From Zoroaster sp. YZ-2022 (taxonomy: Eukaryota > Echinodermata > Asteroidea > Forcipulatida > Zoroasteridae), in assembly GCA_029582265.1 (NCBI GenBank), contig CM055828.1, forward strand, positions 11,200,942 through 11,264,941: 64,000 nucleotides of DNA, given 5' to 3'. Both the position numbers and the translations under genes were made by a program. The notes below the pieces were generated by a model that saw nothing but the letters and a program-made list of their open reading frames with translations, was not told where the DNA came from and did not search any database. How positions within the stretch are numbered: the first letter of the stretch is position 1; each line of letters opens with the position of its first letter. Shown here in pieces: positions 1-12,108 of the stretch.

Positions 1-131
1 TCAAAAGTTTTAAGAAATTGCTCCTCTTTTGTACGTGTGGGGCTAACATTAGGATCAAGGATACAGAGGGAGTCCAGTGTATTGGCCCTGGGCCTAGAAT
101 GGGGCCAATTTAGAGTCAGACAAGCATGACA

Positions 132-395
132 AGTGTGCTTTTAACAATGTTGGTGTATTGCACCATTTAGGGGATTATTAGACCAATTCCTAATTTGTTT
201 TTCTCATGTATAAATTTACTACAGTCGCACACATAAAATTGAATACGCACTGAATACCGACTTTATGTAACGGAATGTTATTTACCTATTAGAGAAATTT
301 AGATTTAATGTTGAACAAGATAAGAAATATCGGAAAAGTGCCTATTCATCTTGTACTTTCTGTCAAATGTGAAATGTCATTACAATCACGTCAGT
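132..395. repeat. dispersed repeat A, outer left copy
   Basis: About 265 bp that recurs in the same orientation at 15978-16245, and inverted at about 44616-44872 and 60556-60797. Shared blocks include TTTTAACAATGTTG, GGGGATTATTAGACCAATTC and CATCTTGTACTTTCTGTCAA. No coding content was recognised. The two copies per arm lie about 15.9 kb apart, which fits a segmental tandem duplication. Confidence 0.8.
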
Positions 396-641
396 GGATT
401 GAGGTCATGCTTCTGGAACCACAGTTGTTGAGAAGAAAGATGTTCTTAAGTTCTACACTACTCTTCAATCTTCTGTCCGGAGTGCGACACCTGGATTTAC
501 AGAACATGGTGATGACAATACCTGTGTTGGAGAATTGTTGGCTTGTGACATCTACTGTATTTGATTTACCAAAGCTGATTCACCTAGTGAACATTGTGAT
601 TGTGTTTGGGACACTTATTATTGTTCAGTGTTGGAGCAAAG

Positions 642-766
642 GCTTTGATCCTCAAGGCCAAGGCCAAGGCTTTGACCCTCAAGGCCAAGGCTTCGACCCT
701 CAAGCCTTAAGGCTAAGGCCAAGGCCAAGGCTTAACCCTCAAGGCCAAGGCCAAGGCCCTCTAGTA
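642..766. repeat. AAGGCC-type short tandem repeat
   Basis: An irregular array built from CAAGGC / CTCAAGGCCAAGG words, with occasional TTTGACC spacers. It ends the open frame 308-769, whose C-terminus is therefore only a Gly-Gln / Phe-Asp-Pro-Gln repeat; I do not regard that frame as a gene. A second array of the same words lies at 3967-4075. The mirror copy is at 60171-60294. Confidence 0.9.
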
Positions 767-1059
767 TAAAATTACTACTAATATAAAACATGTCACATCA
801 TAACGAATCGCTCAAAGTAAGAATAAAAACTTCACGTACAAATATATGACTGAGTAGAAGTTTAGGTCTTCGTGGATACCATTTAAATATAACAAAAAGA
901 ATGGTTTGCTTCCATACTGATGCACATTAATCTAAACAGAGTATAACAAAAGGGATCTAAGAACGGCTGTTTTAACTGATGTTACCTCGTTATTATGTAA
1001 CATGGAAGTAATTTTATTTTCTGGGCCATCATGGTTAGAAATATTAGCATTACCTAAAA

Positions 1060-3598
1060 CAGACCAGACTATATTCACCCAGAATTTGTCAAAAATCTTG
1101 GACCAAAATCCACTGAATGGCTTCGAGATTACATCAGCAGTTCAGCACCTGTATCAAAGTTCAGAAAATCCCAAAAATATGGAGACATGCTAAAGTAATG
1201 GGAATTCTCAAACCGGACAAGGCCGCGAAGACCCGGGCAGCTACCGTCCAATAAGCCTACTGTGCATAATCTACAAAGTGATGGAGAGACTAATATACAA
1301 TCGTATCCAACCCATTGAGTGGATCCTCAACTCCCACCTGAGCAGCCCGTCTTCCGTACAGGACGCTGTACAACAGACCAAGTAACATTCATCACAGAAG
1401 ACATAGAGGACAACTTCCAAAAAGGTCTCAAGAACGGTGCTGTACTGGTCGATCTATCAGCAGCATATGACACGGTCTTGCCCTAAAACTACACAAAAAT
1501 CATACCTGATAAAACCTTAGTAAACTTTCTCATGACAATGATCACCTGCAGAAGCTTTACAATGACGGTTGGCGAAGAAACCAGTACAAAATGCTTCCTG
1601 AAAAACGGGATCCCGCAGGGCTTAGTGCTCGCACCGATTTAATTCAACATTTACACTGCTGACCTACCAACCACTGTCTCAAAGAAATACATCTACGCAG
1701 ATGACAAAGCACTCCTAACCTCTGCCAAAAACTTTAACAAGCTTGAAACAACACTTGGCACCGATATGGAATCCTTAAGCCGTTACCTCTAAAAACTGGA
1801 GACTCCGACTTAACATCACCAAAACTGTTTAGCAACTAGACTGGCTAACTACAAAATCAAAGTCGTTTGCAATGGCACAACCATCCCGTATGATGATTTC
1901 CCCAAGTATCTTGGTGTTACTTTGGACAGATCTCTAACATACAAAAGCCATCTCACACAGCTCGCACAGAAAGCCAACGCTCGCAACTGTCTCATTAGAC
2001 AACTAGCAGGCCTTTCCTGGGGCGCAGACTGTTACGTGTGCCTAATTCATGTAAATTAAAAGAACTAGAGCACGGCAGAAAGAAAATAAAAATCGTACGA
2101 AAACAACCAGCAATTATATTTACACAATAATTGAATAATTTATTTCATCACAAAATTAATTTAATACAATTTAAATACCAGGTAAGATAAACAAAATGGG
2201 TTTTGCACGGCTGTTCTTCCCGTCGATGGACTGTCACATCGTATGGCTGGCAGATAAGGGCTCGCTTGTTCACTGGACCGGTCTGGTCTAGGACATCTAG
2301 GAAGAGCAATGAACCGGGCGTGGGTTCAGAGCCATCTACACAGCGCAATGAACCGGGCGTGGGTTCAAAGCCATCGACTGGAAGAAGAGTAATAAGAACC
2401 AGATGGTTCAGGCCATCAACTAGAAGGAGACCGAGAACAGTGTAGACTCACTGTCTCATTGTAGGACCGAAGCACCAAGGTACTGACTGAACCATGGTGT
2501 GGCAAAGGCTGAATAAGTGACACACATCTGGTAGTGTCAGAGCAGAGCCTACGGCTGACCAGTTGGTGTTGCTCAGATGAATGTGTAGATCATGATGCAA
2601 AACCCAGTGTTTTATACAACTTGCACAAAAATACAATGCATGGTAGTTACATAATGTTTGTGCCAAATGCACTGAACAGGACAATAGCCATTTTGTGTAC
2701 AAAAATACAACGCATGTTAGTTACATAATGTTTGTGTCAAATGCACTGAACAGGACAATAGCCATTTTGTGTCCACAAAGAGCACTACTGCTTTAACCAC
2801 AGGTGCTTTAACATGTGCTTTTTAAATAAACCCAAATAGTTATAGCTGGCTCAGAAAAAAGAAAAATATGCACATGTAACACAGACTACAACGTTCTTCG
2901 AATCTCAGCAATAGCTTTAGTATACTCTGTTGCAGAGTACTGTGCACCGGTATGGGCAAGGAGCACCCACACCAGCAAGATTGACGTAGCCTTAACAACA
3001 CCATGCGCATCATCTCAGGATGTATCAGATCAACTCCCACTCAATACCTTCCAGTAGTCAGTGGAATTGCTCCTCTAGAAGTGAGACGACAGCAGCAATA
3101 CCTGTTTGCGCGACGTGCCGCTGGGTGTGACTCCCATCTGCTTCATCAACTGTTGACAAACACCAATCAAAACCCCACCACAACTGCAACTGCCATCAAG
3201 AAATCCTCTTCCATCAACAAGCCCACAAACTGCTAGAAATTAGCACCGGATCGCACCCAAAGACTTGGGCACTAAACACGTGGCGGAATATGTGACAAGA
3301 ATCAGAATCCAGGACGTGGATATTTAACTACATTTCGCCACTGCTGGGTCAAACTTAACAGACTAAGAACTGGCCATGGCCGATTTGGACATAACATGCT
3401 CCGCATGGGACTAGGTGTCAACGCTAAATGTACCTGTGGTCATGATGACCAGACTACATCACATCGTTCATGACTGTATTATTTACAGATGTGATGGAAA
3501 TTTAACTGAACTCGACCAGTCTGCATTAAACTGGATCCATAACCTAACCTTGTCATGTTAACTTTGTATGAACCATACGATAAATAAATAAATAAAGC
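1060..3598 (+). pseudogene. non-LTR retrotransposon (LINE) remnant, left arm
   Basis: These are remains of a LINE reverse transcriptase read in shifting frames. In order: an upstream block with KVMGILKPDK and SYRPISLL (about 1190-1260), a NGIPQGLVLAPI block (about 1605-1640), the catalytic YIYADD motif (about 1690), and KYLGVTLDRSLTYKSHL (about 1900). After an interruption comes the C-terminal part with VYSVAEYCAPVW (about 2920) and RRQQQY (about 3085). Family knowledge: these blocks order reverse transcriptase and its C-terminal region in Jockey/CR1-like LINEs; the exact clade is uncertain. The 3' end is a short TAAATAAATAAA tail near 3583. There are many stops, and one base is missing near 1225 compared with the right arm. 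It is split by an 851 bp element at 2031-2881. Confidence 0.88.
2031..2881. mobile_element. 851 bp terminal-inverted-repeat element inserted in the LINE
   Basis: The ends are GTTACGTGTGC and its near-complement GCACATGTAAC. CAGACT flanks both sides (2025-2030 and 2882-2887), which looks like a 6 bp target duplication (8 bp with one mismatch). LINE homology stops at one side and resumes at the other, so the insertion is clear. Inside are two small tandem repeats: a 40 bp period at about 2309-2376 and a 74 bp period at about 2645-2776. No transposase was recognised, so it is probably non-autonomous. Confidence 0.75.
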
Positions 3599-3966
3599 AG
3601 TCCACAGCACAAATCAGATGATGTTCTATCTACCCCATATAACTGTATGCAAGTTAAGTATAATTATATCTCCTTGGCCCTACAAGTACATGTATACAGA
3701 AAATTATTATAGCTTTGTTTTGGGGGAAGCAGCAAAATGTACTATCATGGTAACAAAATGTGATGCTGTAAAAGTGAAAGTGTGTCAACACACAAGTCTA
3801 GGGTGTTTTCCCTCCTCCATGGTAAAACATGATTAAATTAGATACTGCAGACTTTGCAGACAGCTGACTCCAAGTTGTATGTTTGTAGAAAAGCAAAATT
3901 TCAAACAAATTTACCTGAAAAATTCAAAAATCGATGGGCCTTGAAGAGCAAGGCCCTGAAGTTCTG

Positions 3967-4075
3967 AGGCTTTGACCCTCAAGGCCAAGGCCAAGGCTTT
4001 TGCCCTCAAGCCTTAAGGCTAAGGCCAAGGCCCTAAAATCAAGCCTTAAGGCAGCCTTAAGGCCAAGGCTCAGCA
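3967..4075. repeat. second AAGGCC-type short tandem repeat
   Basis: The same CAAGGC / CCTTAAGGC words as at 642-766, found just beyond the LINE tail. The mirror copy is at 56843-56955, slightly different in length. Confidence 0.88.
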
Positions 4076-4347
4076 TCAAGGCACTACATCACTGTTATTG
4101 CTATTGCTAATTTTCTAATTTTATACCGTCCAATTTTGAAATCTTAAAGCTCATATTTGAGACAACATTTTTTATGAAGCTGTGATTGTGTACAATATAT
4201 CAGTGGCTGTTGAAGGTGTTTTACTGACTCACTGAGTACTGAACATTTAGACAGAACGTTAATAATTACCTTGGTTATACCACATGAAACAAATGGATAG
4301 TGAATACTTTGACTTGAGATCAGAGCAGACTTGTATTCGAGTCTTTA

Positions 4348-4432
4348 AACCTCAAGTCCGAGTCCGAGTCCCCAGTGTCAAGTCTGAGTCCGAGTCCGAG
4401 TCCCCAGTGTCGAGTCCGAGTCACGAGTCACT
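4348..4432. repeat. GAGTCC hexamer array
   Basis: Tandem CGAGTC / GAGTCC hexamers with CCCAGTGT interruptions. Overlapping open frames here encode only Ser-Glu or Ser-Pro dipeptides, which indicates repeat translation and not a protein. The mirror copy is at 56492-56575. Confidence 0.9.
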
Positions 4433-5359
4433 TACAAAATTCAAACGAACAAAAGAAAATTATATACTTATGTTCAAAGTTAAGTGAAAACATACTCGAG
4501 ATATATGGGCTAGTATCTCATGTTCCAAAAATTTCATTATTCGAAAATGGTTTGAAATTTCCCAAATCTTTGGTAATAAATATTTATGTTTTGCTCAGAG
4601 GTTGTTGGGTGGCTTGGGGAAGGTTAGGACAACGTTTAGAATTGGAATTTGGCATCATCATTTGACATTTACATATTTTTACACACATTATTTTTCAACT
4701 GTGCATAATAATAATAAAAACAAATCCCTGACCAAGTCAATAACACTTTATAATTTTCATGACCCCACGCCGTTGTACATTGTACAATGCTCTCGCCTGA
4801 TTCCATTTCCCAATAATCACGATGGATTTAGCAAAATGTTTTTCCTACATTTCGGCCTGCAGCCAATAAAATATCTGGCTAGAACAACATTTAAATAATA
4901 AAACAATAATGTGTCGCTGTATAATGTCCGCAAATCAATTTACCAAATACAGCAGACGCACATGTATTTAAACTCTTTTGAAAAAAAATAATATTTGTAA
5001 CGTGTGTTAGTCTGACATCTATGGTGATACATTACTGAAAATAAAAATGAGCAGCATTTTAACAAAAGATAATTTCGACAATCCGCCATATGTCAGCCCT
5101 AATTTTGAATAGGCCTGTAGAGGGAATTCGCACAATTTATCTCCCATCCTCACTCCCAAAGAAAGTCGTCATAGTTTATTAGGTTTTGTTGTTAAAACTA
5201 CAGTCTAGCCTAAATATTGATTTGGCTTCGTCTACAGGAACATATGGGAAAGATATTACTGTCGCATCTGCACTAAGAATTTTTTTTCAAAAATGAACTC
5301 CATCACATTTTACACGAAGAATGGAAGAATGAAAAATAATAATAAAATAAAACAATAAA

Positions 5360-6860
5360 AAAACGAGGCTAATCAAAACCAGGGCGATAGAAGTAGAATA
5401 CAGTTTAAATGTAAATTGTGTCAAGGGTTAGGTCATACTAAAGACAGGTATTACAAACAACAACTTAAAGAAGGAACTCATCCAACAACTGAAGAAGGGA
5501 GATATCGAGAAGTCTTCATCGGAAATAGACCCCATCGCTTCAGGTCCATCGGTTGGGAGGCATGGAGTGGACTTAATAGGTACAGGTTTTAGAAAGCATA
5601 ATTGTGCTGGTACGTGTCCAACGATGGCAGTCCGAATTGGTGGTAAAGAGGTAAATGTCTTGTTGATACTGGTTCGATGGTGTCCACCCTCACGGAATAC
5701 TTTGGGTACATTGAAACTGACATTAAGTGTGAAGGGACGATTATTCCGCAGATGGGTATTTTGATTGTCAAAGATTCAGTTGACAAAGAACATAGAGAAC
5801 ATAAGAGGCAAGTTCCAAGCTTGCTTGGCATGAATATTTTACAACCACTTCTCAAATTGATGAATGAAACTAATGGAGATTATTTTGGAAGTCTGTTTTG
5901 TCATTGCAAAACATGGTTGTGAGTATGTAGCAGGAGACCATTGGCTTTGCTAGAGACCTCCAACAAAACATTTTTATTTCTCCTGAGTCTATTGTCACTA
6001 TTATGGCTGAAACATCTGGTAAGTTTTCTGATATGGCACTGGTCGAGCCGTTCAGAGCAAGAAGTCATCTACCACAGTTGGTATTTTAAATGCATCTACA
6101 CTTTTACAGTTTCTGTAATCTATGAATATCAGACTGTTTCAGACAGGTGTCAGCGTCGTGTACTTTCGGATTCTGCTGATGTTGCAGATATAATGATTGG
6201 CTGATCTGCATACAGTAGTGATATGGTTGCTCATTGTAATTGTAGAGTCAAAGACAAAGCCAAGCTTTGGATGTGATGTTGAAGGTTTGATTGTCTAGAC
6301 GACAGTGAAAGGGTGAATCTCGAACGGTACAAACTATGTTGGGACAAATTAAACGTTTCTCTTTGGTGAATCGTGTACTTCAAAGGGAAATCAAACTGTA
6401 TTGCCTTCATCTTTAAAACCCAACATCCTGACTAGTACATAGAAAGAACTCTTTCTTTAGTTCGTTCCTGCTGCTATTGGCGTAGCATATATGCTGAAAT
6501 TAAAAAGTGGATTGAGAATTGTGAGCAGTTCGTAGTACATAAAAAGAACTCTTTCTTTAGTTCGTTCCTGCTGCTATTGGCCTAGCATTATGCTGAAATT
6601 AAAAAGTGGATTGGGAATTGTGAGCAGTGTGTAGTTTCTAAACTTTTTAGACCTGCAGTCAGAAACCCTCTTGGTCACTTGGTTGAAAATAATCCTTAGG
6701 TTGTCATAGCCATTGACAGTACGTTTTTAGAGTATACTTCCGACAGAACAGAGAATGTTCTCGTGATTACTGATGTGTTTTCTAAGTTCATCATGCCATA
6801 CCAACAAGGGATCAGACTGCTAAAACAAAAGCATTCGTTTTGGTTAAAGAGTAGTTTTTA
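5360..6860 (+). pseudogene. Ty3/gypsy-type retroelement remnant, left arm
   Basis: A zinc-knuckle-like block CKLCQGLGHTKDRYY (about 5410; the last Cys is replaced by Tyr) is followed by an aspartic protease. The protease has CLVDTGSMVSTL at about 5660-5695 and LLGMNIL at about 5820-5840, with a frameshift just before the Asp-Thr-Gly active site. Further on, from about 6570, lies an integrase piece: WIGNCEQCVVSK, then AIDSTFLEYT and VLVITDVFSKF, the usual surroundings of the first two catalytic Asp residues. Reverse transcriptase and RNase H, which should lie between, were not found. This is a deletion derivative with no LTRs recognised. The mirror copy is at 54060-55560. Confidence 0.82.
6434..6631 (+). 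repeat. 100 bp tandem duplication in the integrase region
   Basis: Two copies with a 100 bp period, starting at AGTACAT at 6434 and 6534, each running through TTTAGTTCGTTCCTGCTGCT to GTGAGCAGT. They duplicate the stretch before the integrase Cys-x-x-Cys. Both arms carry it. Confidence 0.85.
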
Positions 6861-6864
6861 AAGT

Positions 6865-7140
6865 AGAGTCATTCCATGCCAAATCACCTAAATATTCGAA
6901 AAATTTTCAGTGACCAATTTCAGATTTTGCTAAAAAAAATACAACATACCTTTATGGGAGTAATGAACACACAACAACTTTTTGCTCCCAACACCAAGTC
7001 GTTTCCGAGATATGGCCGCCTGAAAAATATAGCCACGCCCCCTTTTTCTCCCTCCAATTTGTTTTTTTTGTCTTTTAAGATATTTTGCTGCAAATTGTTA
7101 CATGGGGTGAGTAACACCAAATCTGCTAGAATCTGATGTC
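6865..7140 (-). repeat. dispersed repeat C, copy 1
   Basis: On the minus strand this has the same block order as 14465-14740: GGGGGCGTGGC, TCTCGGAAACGACTT, TTGTTGTGTGTTCATTACTC and GGTATGTTG. The open frames across it are identical in the mirrored copy at 53779-54045. They match no family I know and look incidental. Confidence 0.75.
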
Positions 7141-7794
7141 AAAAGTAGTAAATAGGCCTATATTCTTTTCAAGTTTTGTCATTTTTGGGCCTATCTGGTA
7201 ACCACATAAGTTTTCAGATTGCTTTTATGTTTATGTGCATACAAAGTGCTAAGTACTAATTGCATACGTCTGCCCCCAAACAAGGTGGACAATTGGAAGT
7301 TTTGCTGGAGTCTGAATATAGATTCGCAGGCAAGAAGTACAAAACAACCTCCTTCTGATGGATGGTGGTTGACTGGAGTCACTACCCATGTAACTGAAAC
7401 TCTTAAAATATTTGATCCTATCTATGTATGTAAGAAAATTCAGTTTGGTATCTTTTCTCATTCATGTGTCAGACGATATTTTCAACAATGGATAGGCCTA
7501 TTTTGCTTAATATACAGAGTATTACTACTCAATTCAGAATTTCACATGGTGTCATCGCAAATAGTATTTACTTATTAATTAATAACTAAATCGTCATCTG
7601 TTGAATGTAGAAATAAATAAGCTTACTCGCCACTGTATCATGAGCTACATACTATATTTGCAACTTGGCGCTGAAAGTGCTGATATTGCATTTAGGGAGT
7701 GCTTAATATCAAACACTTCCAAGGCTCTTAAGCAGGCCCCAGACCCTCAAATCGTTTGTTCTAGATCTGCCCTGATAATGTGTATTTCGAAAAA

Positions 7795-7990
7795 TCATAA
7801 CAAGTGTTTGGGGTATGCATACCTACAGTACATATTACTGTGCCATGTATACTGTATATTGTCAAATCATTACTAAGTGTTTGGGGTATGCATACCACAG
7901 TACATGGTACTGTGTCATGTATACTGTATATTAAGTCAAATACCCTTTATATGAAAATATCGTCTGACCATAAAGGAGAAAAGATACCAA
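7795..7990. repeat. dispersed repeat D with tandem GGTATGCATACC palindromes
   Basis: Two near-identical units of about 71 bp, each with AAGTGTTTGGGG followed by the perfect 12 bp palindrome GGTATGCATACC, then an AGTACAT..ACTGTATATT block. They are followed by AATATCGTCTGACCAT and GAGAAAAGATACCAAACTG. A single, diverged copy lies at 14352-14515, next to the hairpin unit. The mirror copy is at about 52900-53120. Confidence 0.72.
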
Positions 7991-8329
7991 ACTGAATGTT
8001 CTTACATACATAGATAGGATACAACATTTTAAGATGTAAGAGTTTCAGTTATAATTGATTAAGATGATATGATGATATACATACTTTAACTAGAGCTTAA
8101 GTGTTTGTTTGAACAAACACAGGGTGTTCAAGTCAACTTCCGGTTCAATCAAATTATCAACGATGATGTAAATATTATATTGTGCAATGGTTTATCATCT
8201 TTTATAATAACAATATCAATTTCATATTCAAAAGATATATCAATTTATGCGTTAGAATGTGTTGAATTTGAACTTCCTGTTTGGACAGCAAGTAAAGGTC
8301 AGATTAGGTGGTTTGAAGGTCATATATGA

Positions 8330-9090
8330 CCTCCTCATGATTATGAAAAATAACAAATTTGTCAACTTATACATCAAATTGAAGCTATGAGATATGACCT
8401 TTTAAAATTTGTAAAATCGTTACTTCGTGTGCCACTAATTGGACCATTGGTACAAGCATTTATGGTAAACTCATTTCACAAGAATTACAAGCTATTAATG
8501 TAAGGAATTCAATTGTGTTTTTTTTTCTAATAGGTCATTTAGTTCTTGAGATATTGGCTGTTGAACTTGGAAATGTTGTGAGAGATTTAAGCAATACATT
8601 AGAAATTAACAAGTGTGACTTGAACACAATGTTTTTATTTTAAATATTGACACTAGCCCAACACATGCTCTTCAAAAAACCATGCTAGATGATAAATCAA
8701 CATTAAAATCACTCATATGAAAATAGTTTGCCAGATCAACCTATTCAGCGTTATTATGGGCATAAAGTCACAAAGTTGATTTAGGATAGAAGGGGACTAC
8801 ATATATAGTAACTGGGTTAAACTTGGCTGCAAATTCAAAGAGCAGGAAGTGTGGGTTAAATTGTTTGGGGAGTTGGGAGTTACTGAAGACAATGAAGCAT
8901 GGAAGACCATATAAATATTTCCCTTTTTCCTTTCCTTCAGCTAATTAGCCTTTCATTAGAAAATGTTTATAACTACTACATGATAAAGTTGGAGAAAGCT
9001 TGCATCCGTGCTTTCCATCTTCCACTGCCCCCGCAGAAGAGTTTTTGTCAAAAGTAAATAATTCCCAATTCAAACAAAATTAAATGTAAT
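8330..9090. other. no recognisable gene or named repeat
   Basis: AT-rich sequence with many stops in all frames. Nothing beyond its mirror image at about 51830-52580 was seen. Confidence 0.6.
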
Positions 9091-9095
9091 TATAT

Positions 9096-10510
9096 CCACT
9101 GGATCAAATCTGATAATTGGTTGCCCTTTTCACTTTGTTTATGGAAAAACCTTTCAATTTTAGATTTAAATGAAGCCAACATTGGTATTTATCTCTTGGT
9201 ATTAAGTCTTGTACAAAAATAAATTTAATCTTTATTTATAATATACTTCACTTTCATAACAAAAATATAATGATATAGTGACACTGTAATCAAGCATCTC
9301 CTTATTGTGACATGCTTATAAACTGTCTTTTGTTTTCACCCTATACTGCAAATAATTAAAAAATAATGTATAACATTTGAAAACAAATTCTATATTGATT
9401 TTTACATTTTCAAGGTTGTACAAATGATTGCGGTGTAAAACTGTCTGTAGCTGCATCCATACTACAGAATTACAACCTAAAGATCAGATGCCATTTGTAC
9501 ATAAATTGTTAGACATTGAAATAATCAAAGAGTTGTATGGGTGCTTGTAAATTGCTAATAAAGCAATGAAATACATATTTATTTTAACTGTCTGTTGGGT
9601 TTCATGACTTGACTTTGTGGTTACACATTTCCCCCCCACAATCAATTGAAAACCACTTTTGTTGTCCTGTTTAACCTACTTGTAACTAATCTAGAAATGA
9701 GTGTACATGGTCTTACACATGTAACAAGTGAAATTACTTCAGTGTAAATGAACCCAACCATGATCCTTTGTTGACAAGAAAACAGAATATATATCCACTG
9801 GATCAAATCTGATAATTGGTTGCCCTTTTCACTTTGTTTATGGAAAAACCTTTCAATTTTGGATTTAAATGAAGGCAACATTGGTATTTATCTCTTGGTA
9901 TTAAGTCTTGTACAAAAATAAATTTAATCTTTATTTATAATATACTTCACTTTCAGGTTAAGTTTATAACAAAAATATAATGATACATTGACAATGATAG
10001 CGACACTGCAATCAAGCATCTCCTTATTGTGACATGCTTATAAACTGTCTTTGTTTTCACCTATACTGCAAATAATTAAAACATAATTATACAATTTGAA
10101 AACAAATTCTATTGATTTTACATTTTCAAGGTTGTACACATGATTGGCAAAATGTCTGTAGCTGCATCCATACTACAGAATTACAACCTAAAGATCAGAT
10201 GCCATTTTGTACATAAATTGTTAGACATTGAAATAATCAAAGAGTTGTATGGGTGCTTGTAAATTGCTAATAAAACAATGAAATACATATTTATTTTAAC
10301 TGTCTGTTGGGTTTCATGACTTGACTTTGTGGGTTACACACTTCCCTCCCCAACAATCAATTGAAACCACTTTGTTGACCTGTTTATAACCCATACTTGT
10401 AACCAATCCCCAGAAATGAGTGTACATGGTCTTACACATGCAACAAGTGAAATCTGACTTCAGTGTAAATGAACCCAACCATGATCCTTTTGTTGACAAG
10501 AAACAGAATC
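9096..10510. repeat. about 700 bp tandem duplication
   Basis: Two direct copies. Unit 1 starts at TCCACTGGATCAAATCTGAT near 9099 and unit 2 at the same words near 9792. Each runs through GTCTGTTGGGTTTCATGACT to the AACCCAACCATGATCC block. The copies differ by small indels. Frames crossing the junction are not convincing genes. The mirror pair is at about 50395-51810. Confidence 0.88.
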
Positions 10511-10619
10511 AATCTGCATTTAAAATAAATGTACACTGGCTGTATGTACGATTTAGTGAGTTCAGAATAGGTGACATTCAGGGGTTGTCATTGGAATCGG
10601 TAATTTTGGAATAAAATGC

Positions 10620-10985
10620 CTTCCCCTCCCCCAAGTTCTTAGTGATGGCATGTACTGCCCAGTAGCGGAACAAGTTACCGCCGGGCCGGGGGCAGAGGCC
10701 GGGCTCGCCCCAGGCATCATTCCCTAACCACACGTGATTTCGAGAGACCTCATGATTACACTTCATGTTTCTCAGGGGGCTTAAAATAAAGGGGCCGGTT
10801 GATTTGTAAGTTCCAGCTCGGGCTGGTCCCCAACTACCCCCACCACCCCACCCCCCCCCCCTCCAGAACAGAATGTTTCAAAATATAAAAAAAATAAAAT
10901 CTTTTGGGAGGGTCCAGGCCACCCCTCCGGACCGGGGACGCCCCCCAGTCCCCTGGACGGTCTGCCACTGGCAGTACTGCCCACT
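10620..10985. repeat. GC-rich, G/C-run repeat patch
   Basis: A sharp rise in GC inside AT-rich DNA, with C runs (10842-10862) and words such as CCGCCGGGCCGGGGG. In the right arm (about 49900-50290) the same patch is G-rich on the + strand. Overlapping frames there give Gly/Trp-rich peptides with no family resemblance. It is probably part of an unnamed transposon. Confidence 0.65.
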
Positions 10986-10999
10986 GGTGATGAACCAAC

Positions 11000-12108
11000 A
11001 CATTTGTTTTCTAAAATTATTTGGTCTATCATTGCAGCACTATTGAATCCAAGAACTAGAAGGGAGCCCCAAGCTTATTCGGCAATATTCTTATTGACAC
11101 ACCCAATTTTACTTTAACTACATTTTGTGAGGATGTTGGGTCCATCAACATCAAACAAGAAATTCCTCAGTACTACTTTTGTTCTAACATGTTAAAGAAA
11201 TTCCCAAAAAGACCTAGATATGTCTTGAGGTCCTAAAAATCAATTATCTTAAGTCCATAGGATAAGTCCATATAACATAATTTGAATCATACATTTAACT
11301 CCTTTGATGAATGGATAAACTTAAATACTGGCCATTGGATCAAAGTTACACAGACTCTGACACCTTGTAGCAGTAGCACAAATGGATACTGATGATCTGA
11401 AAATAACTAACTAATGTAAAACAAATATTAAATGTTTTCAAAGAGGGACGAAGAATAATGGGTCATATAACAAACACACATAACTTAGAATGCCCTCATA
11501 TGTTATTATCAGGATGATGGATTGATGTAACTTCAGAAAACTTATGCAACTTTAGAAAAATGATCCTTCAGAACAATGCCTTTAAGTTGGTTTTACAATG
11601 GAATAGAAAGTTACATGTGACGTCTTCTTCCTCCATGATGTGACTGTTCATTATCTCAATAAATGTGCTGATATTTGTTTCTGGACTACTTTAGTGAGAA
11701 AAATTAAGTGCTAGTATCAAGTAAACTGCAATGCATCCATCACCACACAAGATATAAGCACTACTAGTATTATGAGTAACTATAGACACTATAGTGTAGC
11801 TAAATTAACCGGATGTCAACCCGTACACATGCCAGTAAATATTCAGTAATACAACATATTGTGTACAGGGTCGAGTTATTACCAAATGAGTATGAGTTGG
11901 TAATAGTACGAGTTGGCACGCATACGAGTTGACCTCCGTTTTCTACTGGGGAAAGAATACAACATTGTGGATAAAGTTTAAAAGAATTGCTTTTTGAAAA
12001 TAAAAATCACAATCTTCAATGTAGGTTGGTGGGGTCATGTGAGTGGATCTGGGGCAGTCAGGAGGAATGCAATCATCCACACATCCACACACACACAGTC
12101 TTGTGCAT
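11000..12108. other. AT-rich spacer without a recognised feature
   Basis: No open frame or repeat that I could name. A short cluster of GAGTTGG / ACGAGTTG words lies near 11870-11935. Confidence 0.55.

Noticed and set aside
308..769. 153-codon open frame, also partly open in the other arm
   Set aside because: The C-terminal third is translation of the AAGGCC array and the right-arm copy is split into two frames. No family match.
4284..4898. Three overlapping open frames near the GAGTCC array
   Set aside because: They run through a hexamer repeat in different frames and show no domain. Conservation in the other arm only reflects the large duplication.
6876..7136. 86-codon frame identical in both arms
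   Set aside because: Falls within dispersed repeat C. The copy at 14465-14740 does not keep the frame.
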